Source of the DNA: Plenodomus lindquistii
Lineage: Eukaryota > Ascomycota > Dothideomycetes > Pleosporales > Leptosphaeriaceae
Assembly: GCA_025504975.1 (NCBI GenBank)
Contig: JANUWI010000012.1
Location: forward strand, 372,001-436,000
DNA: 64,000 bases
Reading direction: 5' to 3'
Under the pieces are notes generated by a model. The model made no database searches. It saw only the letters and a program-made list of their open reading frames with translations, and had not been told where the DNA came from. The position numbers were made by a program, and so were the translations under genes. Below, piece by piece: positions 52,145 through 62,449 of this stretch; position 1 is the stretch's first letter; every line of letters starts with the position of its first letter.

Positions 52145-54615
52145 ATGACTACGAAACCGGACCTGGTCATTTCGATTGACTTTGGCATGACGTGTGAGTT
52201 CAATAATTCAGGTTCTATCAAGAATCAATTGACATCCGTTCAGGCACTGGAGTTGCGTACTGTAACGTAGCGACTGGCTCGGATACTGTACGGCATATCC
52301 AACGATGGCCAGGACGAATGCAAGCGAACGAAAATAAGGTAAGAGGGAATGGCGAAAGAAGCGCCTCGAAGCTGATCAGTAGTAGGTTCCTAGCTTGCTT
52401 ATATACCCGGACAATTCTACCACGCCCTCATCTTGGGGATTTCTCGCGGAGACAGCTCAAGAAGCGAGCGGTGTGGGCCACGAGAGTAGAGAATGGTTCA
52501 AGATTATGCTAGACGAGGAGCTGCTAGAGCAAGGCAGGAAAAGTGCCAATGATCCTTCCAAAGTACCGCAGATACACGAAGTCGAGAAGTAGTAAGTCTC
52601 GCAGTCCCTCACATATACACCCTTCCAGGACTCACAGGCCATGTAGCTACACAGACTACTTCCAGTTCCTCTACCGATCGATCGAAGCTCGTCTGAAGGG
52701 CGAAGTTGCCAGTCGTTGGGGAGATGCAAGGATCGAGTTCATCTTCTCTGTACCTACAACTTGGAAGCCCGTTCCAACTGTCGAGCGATTCAGACGTATC
52801 ATATCTGCGGCAGGCTTTGGCTCGTCACCCAGTCATGAGGCTTCAATCGGACTGACTGAGGCTGAAGCGGCGGCAGTACATACGGCGCGCAGTATGCCAG
52901 ACATTTTCAAGGTATCCGCATCCGCTTCAAGATATCTATAGGAATACACTAAGCCAATTGATAGGAGAACGAGATCCTGTTCGTATGCGATGTTGGAGGT
53001 GGCACAACGGCTAGTTCATCGTCGCTCCATCAAGCCTTGATCCCACTAACACCATGCAGGACTTGTCCATATTCCGAGTGAAGAACACGTTTGGAGGCTC
53101 CCTTAATCTCGAACAAATCGATGTAGTATTTGGTGAGTTTCTCCCGATGGCCACAAGAGCGCTCGACTGAGTTGCCGCATAGGTGCGCACATTGGTGCTG
53201 CGCAGCTAGACAGTCTCTACGAGAATATGGTCTCAGAACGACTTCAGCATGCAAACACGATGGCGGCAATGGGTCTAGTAGACATCAGCCATGCTGCATG
53301 GGAGATGCGAATAAGCAAAGAGTATCAGAAGTAAGCCGTGCGACCTCTCTTCGAAGATCAAAAACTGAAAGTGCGTAGTGCCAAGTGCGATTATGGCTCT
53401 GAAGAGTCAATGGCTGATACAGAGACGTTTGCTGTACGTGTTCCGAAGCTCGACCGAGGATACGAGAATCGGCAGTTCGGTGTCAGTGGAGGTGATATGC
53501 ACTTCAGGAGGTAGGTCATCGTCTCGCAATGACAATGAGCCTTCATCAGGCTCACAAAACCACAGGGATGATCTGAAGGGCTTCTTTGATACACAGATAG
53601 CTAAACTCTTCGAGATGATCGACAAACAGCTGGTTCGTATTCAGCACAAGCATCCAGCTCAGGAAGTCGTACGTTAGCCACACATTCTCAATTCAGGCTC
53701 ATCTAACGAGTACCAGGCACATCTTGTTCTTTCTGGTGGGCTAGGGAACTCGGCATATGTGCAAAGCTGCCTGCATAATCGCTATGCCTCACAGAACTCT
53801 GTGCATCCCAACGCACGAAATCTACAAATCCGGATCGCGCCGGACCCTCAGCTCGTTGTCTGCAAAGGTAACGTGGCGGATCGCGTTCAAAAGCTTAGGA
53901 CAGGTCAATCTGTGCTTGGTTGGCGATGTTGTAGAGCATCCTATGGGACGATGTGCAAGGTGCTGCATGAGCCCGAAAATCCCGCGCATTTCGGCTTGAG
54001 AATCGAGCAGGATGCTCTGGACAAGAAGATGTATGTCATGGACTGCATTGACTGGTTCATCAAGCAAGTATGCCTTTTTTATTTATCTATGAGTGCATGC
54101 CCTGGCTGACCATCGTAGTCCGAGCCCGTATCGAGCGACTCGTCCATTGTGCGCAATTTCAACCGCAAATGTCCTCAGGCGACCACCGCGAACCCAACAC
54201 CACCACGCGTGTTTCCCACGGAAATCATTTGTTCTGAAATTGACAAGTCTCAACTTCCTCTCGTTATGAATGCTTGTATGTTGCCTCCGTAACATCCTCA
54301 AAAAGCATCCATCTACGACCCGCCGCTTCGAATGTAACGGCTGACCAACCTCTAGCATGTCGTTCAATCTGCCGCGTAGACTCCGACTTCACCAGCCTAC
54401 CTCTAAATCTCTTCAAGCTCAAGAATCGTCATTGGTGGAACTTTGGCCCAAAATATCACCGCATATCCTACCTTGTCAAAGTCAACCTCGGTCCCGCAGA
54501 CATCTCCTTTGAGCTCTGGCACAATGGCGTCAAGCTTTCCAAAGACAACGCTGTGAAGGTCGAGTGGCAGGCTGCTGCGCCGCCGACGCCAGGCGCGGAT
54601 AAGGTGCCGAGTTAG
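52145..54615 (+). CDS. HSPA12-like Hsp70/actin-superfamily ATPase
   Basis: Twelve exons: 52145-52193, 52244-52338, 52386-52591, 52647-52911, 52965-53009, 53060-53132, 53183-53330, 53379-53510, 53566-53668, 53717-54067, 54119-54275 and 54356-54615, giving 627 residues. Nucleotide-binding motifs are present in order: ISIDFGMTCTGVAYC (phosphate 1), LTEAEAAAVHTA (connect 1), FVCDVGGGTTDLSIF (phosphate 2) and LVLSGGLGNSAYVQ (adenosine). The C-terminal half has the fungal HSPA12-like blocks SVLGWRCCRASYGTMCKV and KNRHWWNFGPKYHRISYLVK instead of a classical Hsp70 substrate lid. Such proteins are greatly expanded in filamentous fungi, and their clients are mostly unknown. The intron at 53010-53059 begins with GC, not GT, and splits the GGGTT-D motif; all others are GT-AG. 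Loss of that splice would break the ATPase. Confidence 0.9.
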
Positions 54616-55030
54616 GAGGTGTGAATCAGAGTCGCCTGGGATTGGGGACGAGGCTGCGAAGCGGAGAGAGTGGAGGAGGCGGGTATGAATTCAAGATGAA
54701 TTATGGATGGCAGAACAAAGGGGGACTACACACAAGCGTCGTTCCTATGCCGCAGAATGGGTCGCAGGTCTGGTAATGTATCGGCTCCGGAGCATACTAT
54801 TGTGCTAGCCATCACATCGCAAATCAGCGGGTTTCACATAGCTCCAGAAGAACAGCTTTTATTGCGTATTTAGCCCCCGTCTCATCCCAGCATCACATAC
54901 GAGCTACGCGGCAGCTCGTTACGACTTGTATCCCTGGCGGAATAGACGCAGCGCAACTCGAAAATCACAATATGCCCTTCTACCAACTTTGAAGTAAGCG
55001 CTTTGATCTCAGCGCAATTGATAGCTGAAT
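54616..55030. other. Convergent 3' intergenic region
   Basis: About 415 bases between the Hsp70-like gene and the secreted-protein gene, which converge. Nothing beyond 3' ends is apparent. Confidence 0.5.
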
Positions 55031-55926
55031 CTAGGCAAAACCCCCTCCAGATGGAGGAGGATCACACGTCCTGAGCTCTAGGATGACCTGGTCCGATGGC
55101 ACCTCAAAGCCATCCAATCCGCCATAGAGAGTACAACTCGCAGTCGCATTAGCAAGTGGCGAAAAGGCAGCCGCGTGACAGTCGGCACGCCCATTGCACC
55201 TTGTAATACAGGCATCCACACTGGCATCGCCGCCGACGTATATAATCGGGTTGCCCTCACTGGGCTCGGGAATGGAGTAGCAGATAGTGTAGTACGTTCT
55301 GTAACACTGGTAGTTGTTATCCAGGCAGACGGCTTGAGTTGCGATTGGGCAGTCCTGTGGGTAGGGGATGTAGGGGCAGGCGGTCGGGCTTGGGGACGCA
55401 GAAGACGTGGATTCGCTCGCGATGATCGCGTTTGCTGGCGGCAACATTGACGACAATGTCGATGAGAAGGAGCTGACCGGAGTGCTGGAATTCGTGTACA
55501 AAGTGCTGGAATTTGCGTAAAGAGTGCTGGAATTCGTGTACAAAGTACTGGAATTTGCGTAAAGAGTACTGGATGTCGTGGACAAGATGCTGGATGTCGT
55601 GGACCAAGTACTCGAAGCCGGGGACGATGTGCGTGACGCCGTGGATGATGTTGTCTTTTTCCGGTGATCAGAGTGGTGCTTGCCTTTGCCTTTCGGGTGA
55701 TGATCAAAGTCATGGCATCCACCTTTGGAAGTCAGCGCGTAGTCTCCTCTTGGCTTGCAACAGTTGACCTACCTTTCTTAGAGCGTGCGGCACATTCCTT
55801 TCTATGGTGATGTTAGCAGCGTTACATCACGAGCGGAGTATAAGTCAGGCGAACACACCCATTCGACTTGACCGCGTAGCCTCCAAGCGGTGAAAGCAAC
55901 AGCAGTAAAGAAGTGGAGTACTTCAT
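55031..55926 (-). CDS. Secreted Ser/Thr-rich protein with SSTLYAN/SSTLYTN repeats and Cys-rich C-terminal domain
   Basis: Exons in transcript order 55926-55859, 55801-55773 (29 nt) and 55722-55031 give 262 residues. A clear signal peptide starts it (MKYSTSLLLLLSPLGGYA). A short basic/His-rich segment (GGCHDFDHHPKGKGKHHSDH) precedes a Ser/Thr stalk with alternating SSTLYAN and SSTLYTN heptads, likely O-glycosylated. The C-terminal about 120 residues hold ten or so Cys (CPYIPYPQDCPIATQAVCLD; ACITRCNGRADCHAAAF), recalling a PAN/apple-like fold. No GPI signal or membrane helix is visible. A surface or secreted binding role is inferred, and no family name can be given with confidence. The tiny middle exon was placed because it alone keeps the frame from signal peptide to stalk. 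Confidence 0.83.
55482..55570 (-). repeat. 21-bp heptad-coding tandem repeat with 42-bp higher-order period
   Basis: Four 21-nt units encode SSTLYAN, SSTLYTN, SSTLYAN, SSTLYTN. The alternation shows a 42-nt unit duplicated in tandem. Related SSTWSTT/SSILSTT units precede it. Confidence 0.85.
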
Positions 55927-56950
55927 GGTGGATGGATGAGACGATTATGGAATTATGGGAAGTGGAGGTAAAGAAGAAGAGGAGAAAGAAGAGGGCAGCA
56001 CACACTTTAAATGCAGCATGTCCCAGGTGGTGGTCCACTTGCATTCACATGACTGGATGAGCCAAAGCTTTTGCACTGTTGTTATGTTATCGTACTATCG
56101 TTTTCCATATCATCAACCACAGGATGCAGATGTAGCTAACCCTGCGACTCTTTTCTGTTCACCTCTTTTGTACCAGTACACTTCACTAATGCAGACTCGA
56201 CATAAGCGTCCAATTTCTCGGACTGAAAAGGAAAGCTGCAGCCCAATTCGGCCACCCCGCTAACCGACACAGTCCAATTAAGAGTGCAGTAAGTCGATTC
56301 TCAGGCATGCAAGACTGGAGAGGAAGTGTATCCTCGTGGTCCGTGTAGCGAGGTCACCGCATTGAAGACTTCTGCACCCATCTCTAGCGCATGTCTGTAC
56401 CGTGGAGAAAAGAGAATTCCCCTCTGCATTGAATTGAAAGTTCTGTGTTGTCTACCTGTCCTGGAATATCTATCGGTGTGCCAAGTATTGTGTCCATAGA
56501 TGAATACACGCTTTTTCTACCTGCATGCGCACAAATCGCGCAAACTCAGACAGCTATTCGATGCACGCCGTAGCAAGTGTCTGGCAGAACCTGTCTTGGA
56601 CTTAATGTATCCAACCCCTTAGTATACTACCGGCATAGAGTACACAATCGTGCGTGTCATGGCGCTTTGTAGGAATTGCTCCAAGTCCGTAGTCATGCAG
56701 ACCAACACTGGTACCGCAGTCACTACCCACCATCTGGACTCTGGCGACCAGAGAATGAAGAAAACCCATGTTGTATGAATACATTGGAGTAAGAATTATC
56801 CATCTATGGAGAAAGTGTCAACACCAAGAAAAACGCCATCGCTATGCCTTTACAACTCCACTCCGTGTATATACACCCTAAGAAGAACACCATATACGTC
56901 GTCCTGCACAACCATCTCAACATTTCCATTGCACTTTCCCCCTACACTTC
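55927..56950. other. Intergenic between tandem minus-strand genes
   Basis: About 1 kb with the promoter of the secreted-protein gene and the 3' end of the DUF155 gene. A purine-rich (GAAGAGG) stretch lies near 55960-55995. No gene recognised. Confidence 0.5.
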
Positions 56951-58744
56951 CTAAGCAAATAACCCCTTAACCCCACTCCCCACCCACACCAACCCCCGTG
57001 CAGCCAACAAACTCGGCCCCGCATAACTCGGCGGCCCAATCCGCGCCAACTTACCCGCTACCGTGCGCCCACCCTGCACAACCGCATCGCCCGCCTTGCC
57101 CTTCTGCGCAGTGAGAATAGCAAAACGCAGCAACACCTCCAGACACGTGACGCAGATACTCAGCACGATGAGAATGATGATGATCCAGGTGATGCGTGTC
57201 ATTTTGCGGTCTGAGATACTGTCACTGAGGATCTCGCCGAGGTCGAGGAATACTTGGCAGCGCTCGTTGAGGACTTGGATGCGTGGTTTGATTTCGAGGT
57301 ATTCGCGGACGGCGGTGTACAGGGGGTGCAGTGTGGGTTCAGAGTCCCAGAAGAAATTTGGCGTGTCGAGCATGTTTGACGCTGGAGTTTGATTAGCTTT
57401 TGAGACTTTCATGTTCGTGTGGGATTGATAGGACATACATAAGTTGACGTCTACACGACTTGTGAATAGTTGCCCGATCATCTTGACAACATCTGTACGT
57501 GCCATGCCGAGTTTGCCGGTCAACGCGAGACGCTTGGGAACATATTGTGCGGCTAGCATAGTGCGCGACATGCCTTCTTCGAAGAGACTGAGCTTGGTAC
57601 TTTGAGCGATGGCGTGGCTCATGGCGAGCTTGATCATGTGATCTCCGCTCTTCAGGGTAATCATGTCGTTGTACACACGAGGTCTTGGAATATCGGGGTT
57701 GTACTCGAAATGGAACTCCTCAGTCTCAAAATCTGACTCGATCAAAGGGCGCGTGGCGAGCGAGACCCCGGTAGCTGTAGAGCTGAAGGTGAGATCGGCG
57801 AGGATGTCTTTTTCCTGCTTCTCTGTGAAGTTCCAAAACACGGCGACACCGTAGGAGAAGACGAACATCTCGCCAAAGGTCAGAGCATTGGGTGCAATGC
57901 GGGTATTGCCTTCTAGTGAGTCTCTGCGGTCCTGGGGGCCGTCGTAGGGAGTGTCTAGCTCATGGTCGTCGCGGACAAAGTATGTCTCTTCGTCTCCGAA
58001 ATAGCCTTCCTGGTGATCACGCTGCTCGTTGCGCTCAATCTCCTCGTCCAGGACAGTCTTGCCGCCAGGGCTCTTCAATGCAGGACTACTGCGCACGCGG
58101 TACCCATCGCTACCCGGTAGCAGCGGCAGATGATAGACAGTGTAGAGACAGTCGTCATAAAGCTTCGTCCGCGCATTGTGTTGGTCTTTGACAAACTCAG
58201 CCGTGCTCTTCATCTTGTAGGCTTGTGCCGTGCAGTACGCCGTGACGCGCGAGAGCTTGTCCGTCCGCTTGGCTTTTGGCAGTCGCTCCGCATAACTCTT
58301 GTCCTTGGGCCCGCCCTTTACTGTGCGTCTGGCAAGGTCCTCGTCTGTGGGTGGTCCCTCGTGGCCGTCATCGTCGTCAAATTCGCCCTTTTCATCCTCG
58401 TCTTGCTCGTCCGTCTCTGGCAGCAGGACAAGCTTCTCGCTCAATTTACTCGAGCGAGTGGGCATGTGCTGGGGTATGAGGCGGCCAGACAGTTTGGGGT
58501 CGAGCGGATGCCGACCGCTGGGGGTGCGCGTATGCATCAAGGGTCGATGGCCAGGCGGGCCTCGTCGCTGCTGCGAGGGGATGTCCGAGGCGTACTGCAA
58601 GATGTTGTCGACGGAGATGAGCTTCCCGCTCTGTTGCAGTTTCTGTGACGTGGGTGTTCTTTGGGGACCTCTGGGTGGGGAGTCTCGCGCATCCGTCATA
58701 AGAACCGTAGGGCCTCTTTTGCTCTTGGCTGTTGGTCCACTCAT
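56951..58744 (-). CDS. Rmd1/Rmd8-type DUF155 membrane protein
   Basis: Exons 58744-57439 and 57381-56951 give 578 residues. The N-terminal 180 residues are disordered and charged. The DUF155 (RMND1/Rmd1) domain begins near YCTAQAYKMKSTAEFVKD and includes EMFVFSYGVAVFWNFTEKQE, FEYNPDIPRPRVYNDMITLK and, across the splice, VDVNLSSNMLDTPNFFWDSE. A single C-terminal membrane helix follows (ITWIIIILIVLSICVTCLEV), as usual in the family. Yeast Rmd1 and Rmd8 are cytosolic or membrane paralogues needed for sporulation-related processes; the animal relative RMND1 supports mitochondrial translation. The acidic N terminus has no mitochondrial presequence, so the Rmd8/Rmd1 branch is favoured. The 57-nt intron is stopless and a multiple of three; removing it restores family spacing. 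Confidence 0.88.
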   Translation of the reverse strand: MSGPTAKSKRGPTVLMTDARDSPPRGPQRTPTSQKLQQSGKLISVDNILQYASDIPSQQRRGPPGHRPLMHTRTPSGRHPLDPKLSGRLIPQHMPTRSSKLSEKLVLLPETDEQDEDEKGEFDDDDGHEGPPTDEDLARRTVKGGPKDKSYAERLPKAKRTDKLSRVTAYCTAQAYKMKSTAEFVKDQHNARTKLYDDCLYTVYHLPLLPGSDGYRVRSSPALKSPGGKTVLDEEIERNEQRDHQEGYFGDEETYFVRDDHELDTPYDGPQDRRDSLEGNTRIAPNALTFGEMFVFSYGVAVFWNFTEKQEKDILADLTFSSTATGVSLATRPLIESDFETEEFHFEYNPDIPRPRVYNDMITLKSGDHMIKLAMSHAIAQSTKLSLFEEGMSRTMLAAQYVPKRLALTGKLGMARTDVVKMIGQLFTSRVDVNLCMSYQSHTNMKVSKANQTPASNMLDTPNFFWDSEPTLHPLYTAVREYLEIKPRIQVLNERCQVFLDLGEILSDSISDRKMTRITWIIIILIVLSICVTCLEVLLRFAILTAQKGKAGDAVVQGGRTVAGKLARIGPPSYAGPSLLAARGLVWVGSGVKGLFA

Positions 58745-59474
58745 TTTGTTCGCTATGGCTTTCCGCTAGCCTTGACGGTAGCTTGGGGCGCTGTAACAAG
58801 TACGTAGTCGCGTATGCACGCGCTGCCTGGCTGCCAGTGGGTTTACAATGGTGATGATGTGCTGTATGGCCGGTGCAGTTGTATGCGCAGGCGCGCTTTG
58901 ATTGTCTGACGTCTAATGCGAGAGGTTGAAGCTTCAATTCAGAGTCGTAGCCCAGCCGCGGTTCACGTCATCCGGAATGCACAGACCATCCCTCCTGCAG
59001 CCCGACTCCACTTGGTCAACGGCCCGTTCTTTCATTGGCAGGGGTGACAATAGTTTAGCAAATGTTCACGGCTGAGGCAATTAAGGCATACACAAGGCGA
59101 CAACACTTGCAACGTGACAAATGAATCGTTGGGCGCTGTTGCGCAGGCTAGCTAATAGAACCAAAGGGCAATCGTCTGCCCAGAACGCCTTGGTCTCCAT
59201 CAAAGGACGCCTGTTTAGCAGCAAATTCGACACAATCCAAAGATCCAAGCAGACAAAAAGGAAATACTCGGCCGTAGGCTGTATTTGATCGAGCGAAAGG
59301 GTATCAGGTTGTAGTCTCGCTTTTCTCAATCATCCTTGTGGCTGCCTCTCTCAGCCCCTTATCCTCAAAGGTGACTCCTCCAAGCACTCGTCTCAAAAAC
59401 GCCAGGGAAGAAGAAAGAAGTATCAGACATTATACATTTGCGATTGGTGCAAGAAAAGATTCCCATCACTACGC
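58745..59474. other. Intergenic between tandem minus-strand genes
   Basis: About 730 bases with the DUF155-gene promoter and the 3' end of the Rax1-like gene. No gene recognised. Confidence 0.5.
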
Positions 59475-60684
59475 TCAGAGGCGCTTTCCAGGAACGAAGA
59501 TGAAAAGACAGCAGACAGCTGTGGTAAGGACAAGGAACATGATCAGCACTGTGATGGCGCGCCTGTTTAGTGTTTTCCGGACAAACGGCTCCCTGATCTT
59601 GTTGAAGTCGAAGAAGGTGTACTCGCTGTATCCTGCCAAGGCAATGATGGGGTCGAGCATGTACTGGTGTGTGAAGATGAGATAGATGGCAATGGTGAAG
59701 GGAAGAATAACCTATAGTATCGTTAGTTGGTCTTGTAGTCGAAACAAAACAGTGTACGCACCCAACATCTCGTTGCTCTTGACTTGTCGAGGAAGATGAG
59801 AATGAAAGAAGCCCAGATAGCTGTGAAGAAGCTGATCAGGCCAATGATGAGTCGCAACATCATGCTCTGAGGAACCAAGTTGCCAAGACCCTTGTTTTGG
59901 AGGAATCCTGGGTATGCGTCGCGTTCCATAGCTTGGAAGACGTATTCCTTTGCAGGGTCAAACAGCTCGGGGTCCGCACGCTGCTCTGGACCTTCAATGG
60001 CGTCTTGGACCTCGTTCAGAATACTTTGGGGAATGATAATCTCTCGCTCGGAACCAGGCAGAAGGTATGTGTAGAGAATCTTCTCGGCAGATGCGCGCAA
60101 ATCCTCTCGGCGTGGCTGGCCGATATCCATGGATGACTGTTGGCCTGGTGAGGCAGAGTCACCTGGTGTGCCTGTTATAGCCATGCTTGACCGTGGAAGG
60201 GGATCACGACTTTGGTTGCTACCCTGACTATTCTGCGGTGAGTGATTGCGACTCCCAGGATCCGAGCGGAGGAAGGCCGAGAGACGCTGATCAGACATGT
60301 TGTCGCCCTTTTCGTTTGAAGGGCCTTCGCCGGCATTGTCCAGAATGTACGATGATCGCTTGCTGTTCTTCTCAAGGTCGGGGGTCTCCTCAATCATGGA
60401 GCGGTGTAGTCGGCGCACATAGAGCCTACATAGCTGCAGGTGCTGCGATACATCGAGCCTGTCAGGTGTCAGCTTTGCGCATGCGGGAAATGACATTGGC
60501 ATCCATACCAGAAGTCTAGGTAATCGACGGATCGTTGCTGGTCTCGCATGTAGATGTAGAAGGAGAACAGATCCAGAGGTGCCACGGTGTTACGGCTTAA
60601 CACCTCGTATAGGGTCGGGAAGCGGTTGCGGTTCTGGCTCTCCACATGGCCATCCATGTGACTCGGTGGACGAGTGTGCGACAT
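59475..60684 (-). CDS. rax1: Rax1-like RGS-domain membrane protein
   Basis: Exons 60684-60509, 60458-59762 and 59711-59475 give 369 residues. The N terminus (RFPTLYEVLSRNTVAPLDLF; DQQRSVDYLDFW-LDVSQHLQ, joined by splicing) is the RGS-like fold of Rax1. A disordered Ser-rich loop interrupts it, and the second RGS half follows (EYVFQAMERDAYPGFLQN). Three hydrophobic segments close the protein: MLRLIIGLISFFTAIWASF, VILPFTIAIYLIF (across the splice) and AITVLIMFLVLTTAVCCLF. In yeast, Rax1 with Rax2 marks bud sites at the cortex; in filamentous fungi related proteins affect polarity and growth. Its RGS fold may not act on G-alpha. It is divergent from the dioxygenase gene. Confidence 0.88.
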
Positions 60685-61553
60685 AACTGTGGTGTGTTGT
60701 AAGGACTACGGGATAACGAATGGCGCGCGACAATGTCGCAAGTTGATGGAGGTCGGATTATCGATAGACGACACGTCCGGGGTGGGCGCGGAGCCCGCAG
60801 TGTGTTTGCTTGACGAGTACTGCTGTTGCTGGGCGAGCCACGACTCCGCGGCGGTGCTGAGAAGAAGTCGCAAAAGGGTGATGACGAGAATAGCAGTTGT
60901 AGAGTCGTTCGCCGTAAGTTTCGCGGCGTGGGTGGATGCTCCAATCGCTTCGGGTGGGAGGGCGAAGGCGGGAAATTAGGAGTGAGGTTGACCTGCGGCT
61001 TGGCGCAATCACTGGTGGTTCGAGCGGCAGTGGCTTGCTGCGCGTCGATTTGCGCGCCGCGCGTTGATGATGGAGCTTTCGACGACGCACACGCGATTGC
61101 TCTTCCAAAATCTCACTGAAACTTCGCTGGCGAGATTTGATCGTCGTTGAAAGCTTGTTCCGAGGTGATGGAATGGATGCGACCGCGTCGATCAAAGCTG
61201 TTGAGGGCGAGCCTGAAACGCAAGGATGAAGTCCAGTCAGCAACCAGTGTCACGTGGTTGCACCCGCATGGCAACCCTCCGCGGTGACGCCAGATCGACG
61301 AGCCCCCGTCCTTCTTGCAGCGGAACATTATTCTTGACTCATGTGCGTGAGTATGATTCGCGTGTCACAACATCGCATCGGTGTCGCCCTGCATTCTAGG
61401 CCCGTCCCCAAACGTCGCGCTTCCTCTAGGCAGCAGTGGTACAGCCTCAGACCCTCAGCCCTGTGTCTACAGGACAAGCATAAGAGTCCTGTCCGGCCTA
61501 AGTATTGTAACTCGACTCCTTTATCTCAAACAGTACAATTGTCGTGGTTCAAC
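60685..61553. promoter_or_regulatory. Divergent interval between rax1-like and dioxygenase genes
   Basis: About 870 bases carry both promoters. A minus-strand frame (61243-60758, 161 codons) is Arg/Ser-rich with no domain pattern and is more likely leader sequence. On the plus side the dioxygenase frame is open back to 61341, so part of this interval may be coding. Confidence 0.45.
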
Positions 61554-62449
61554 ATGTCTTCCCCAAAAGTTCTACCTCACGGTTTTCAGGAAGACTTACA
61601 GCGCGCCCACGCACTACGCAACCCGACTCCACCGCCCAAAGATGCGATATCGCCCAAATATATACTCCCAGATAACTTTCTAAAGGGCCCTGCCCCAGAT
61701 ATCAAACGAAGCGACATCAACTTTGTAAAAGCAAATCTACCAGAGTATGCTGGTGCCTGGGCAGTTGTACTGGATGGTGTCATGACTGAAGAAGAATGCA
61801 ACCAACTTGTAGCAGCCGCAGAGGCGACAACGGGTGGGAAGTGGGAAAGAGCCATGGTCAACGTCGGTAGGGGAATGCAAGCAATGTATGAGGATACACG
61901 GAAATGTGGGCGCATAATCTGGGACAACCGCGAGGTCATGGCGAAGCTGTGGGCGAGGATTGAAGGATCAGTTCCTGAGATACACCAATTGAAGAACTGG
62001 GCAGATGTGACTGGTAACGGTCCATACAAGCGCAACGAGACGTGGGAAGTGACGAGGCTGAACGAGCGGGGCCGCTATTTGAAGTACACCGGTGGAGAGT
62101 ATTTCAAAGGTAAGGATAAATTAGAAAGTTGGTATCAATTGCTAAATAAGCAGCGCACTGCGATGGATGCTACGAGACCCCCGATCGCACCGAACGGTCG
62201 TACTTCACGCTTCACTTGTATCTCAACGACGCCGTGGCTGAGGACGGAACGAAGCTGCTAGAAGGTGGTGCCACCACTTTCTACTCGAGGAATATGCAAC
62301 ATCGTATCGATGTTGTCCCCAAAATTGGCCGTGTCCTTTTGTTCCAACATCGAGACCTCCTGCACTCAGGCGATGATGTCGTGAGCGGGACGAAGCTGAC
62401 ACTGAGAACGGATCTAATGTATATGCTGAAAGCGAAGCCGGAGCCCTGA
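61554..62449 (+). CDS. 2-oxoglutarate/Fe(II) dioxygenase, prolyl-4-hydroxylase type
   Basis: Exons 61554-62109 and 62154-62449 give 283 residues; the 44-nt intron is the shortest accepted here. Before the catalytic core is AWAVVLDGVMTEEECNQLVA, typical of the P4H family entry, then WEVTRLNERGRYLKYTGGEY. The splice creates A-HCDGCYETPDRTERSYFTLH, giving the HxD iron-binding pair (His187, Asp189). The distal His is in QHRDLLHSGDDV and the 2-oxoglutarate-binding basic residue in KLTLRTDLMY. The enzyme probably hydroxylates a protein or small-molecule side chain; its substrate is unknown. The frame is open upstream to a Met at 61341, which would add 71 residues with an Arg-rich, presequence-like start. 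I chose the ATG at 61554 as the simpler form. Confidence 0.87.

Noticed and set aside
60758..61243. 161-codon minus-strand frame upstream of rax1
   Set aside because: Arg/Ser/His-rich, no domain, lies in a divergent promoter; more likely leader or chance.
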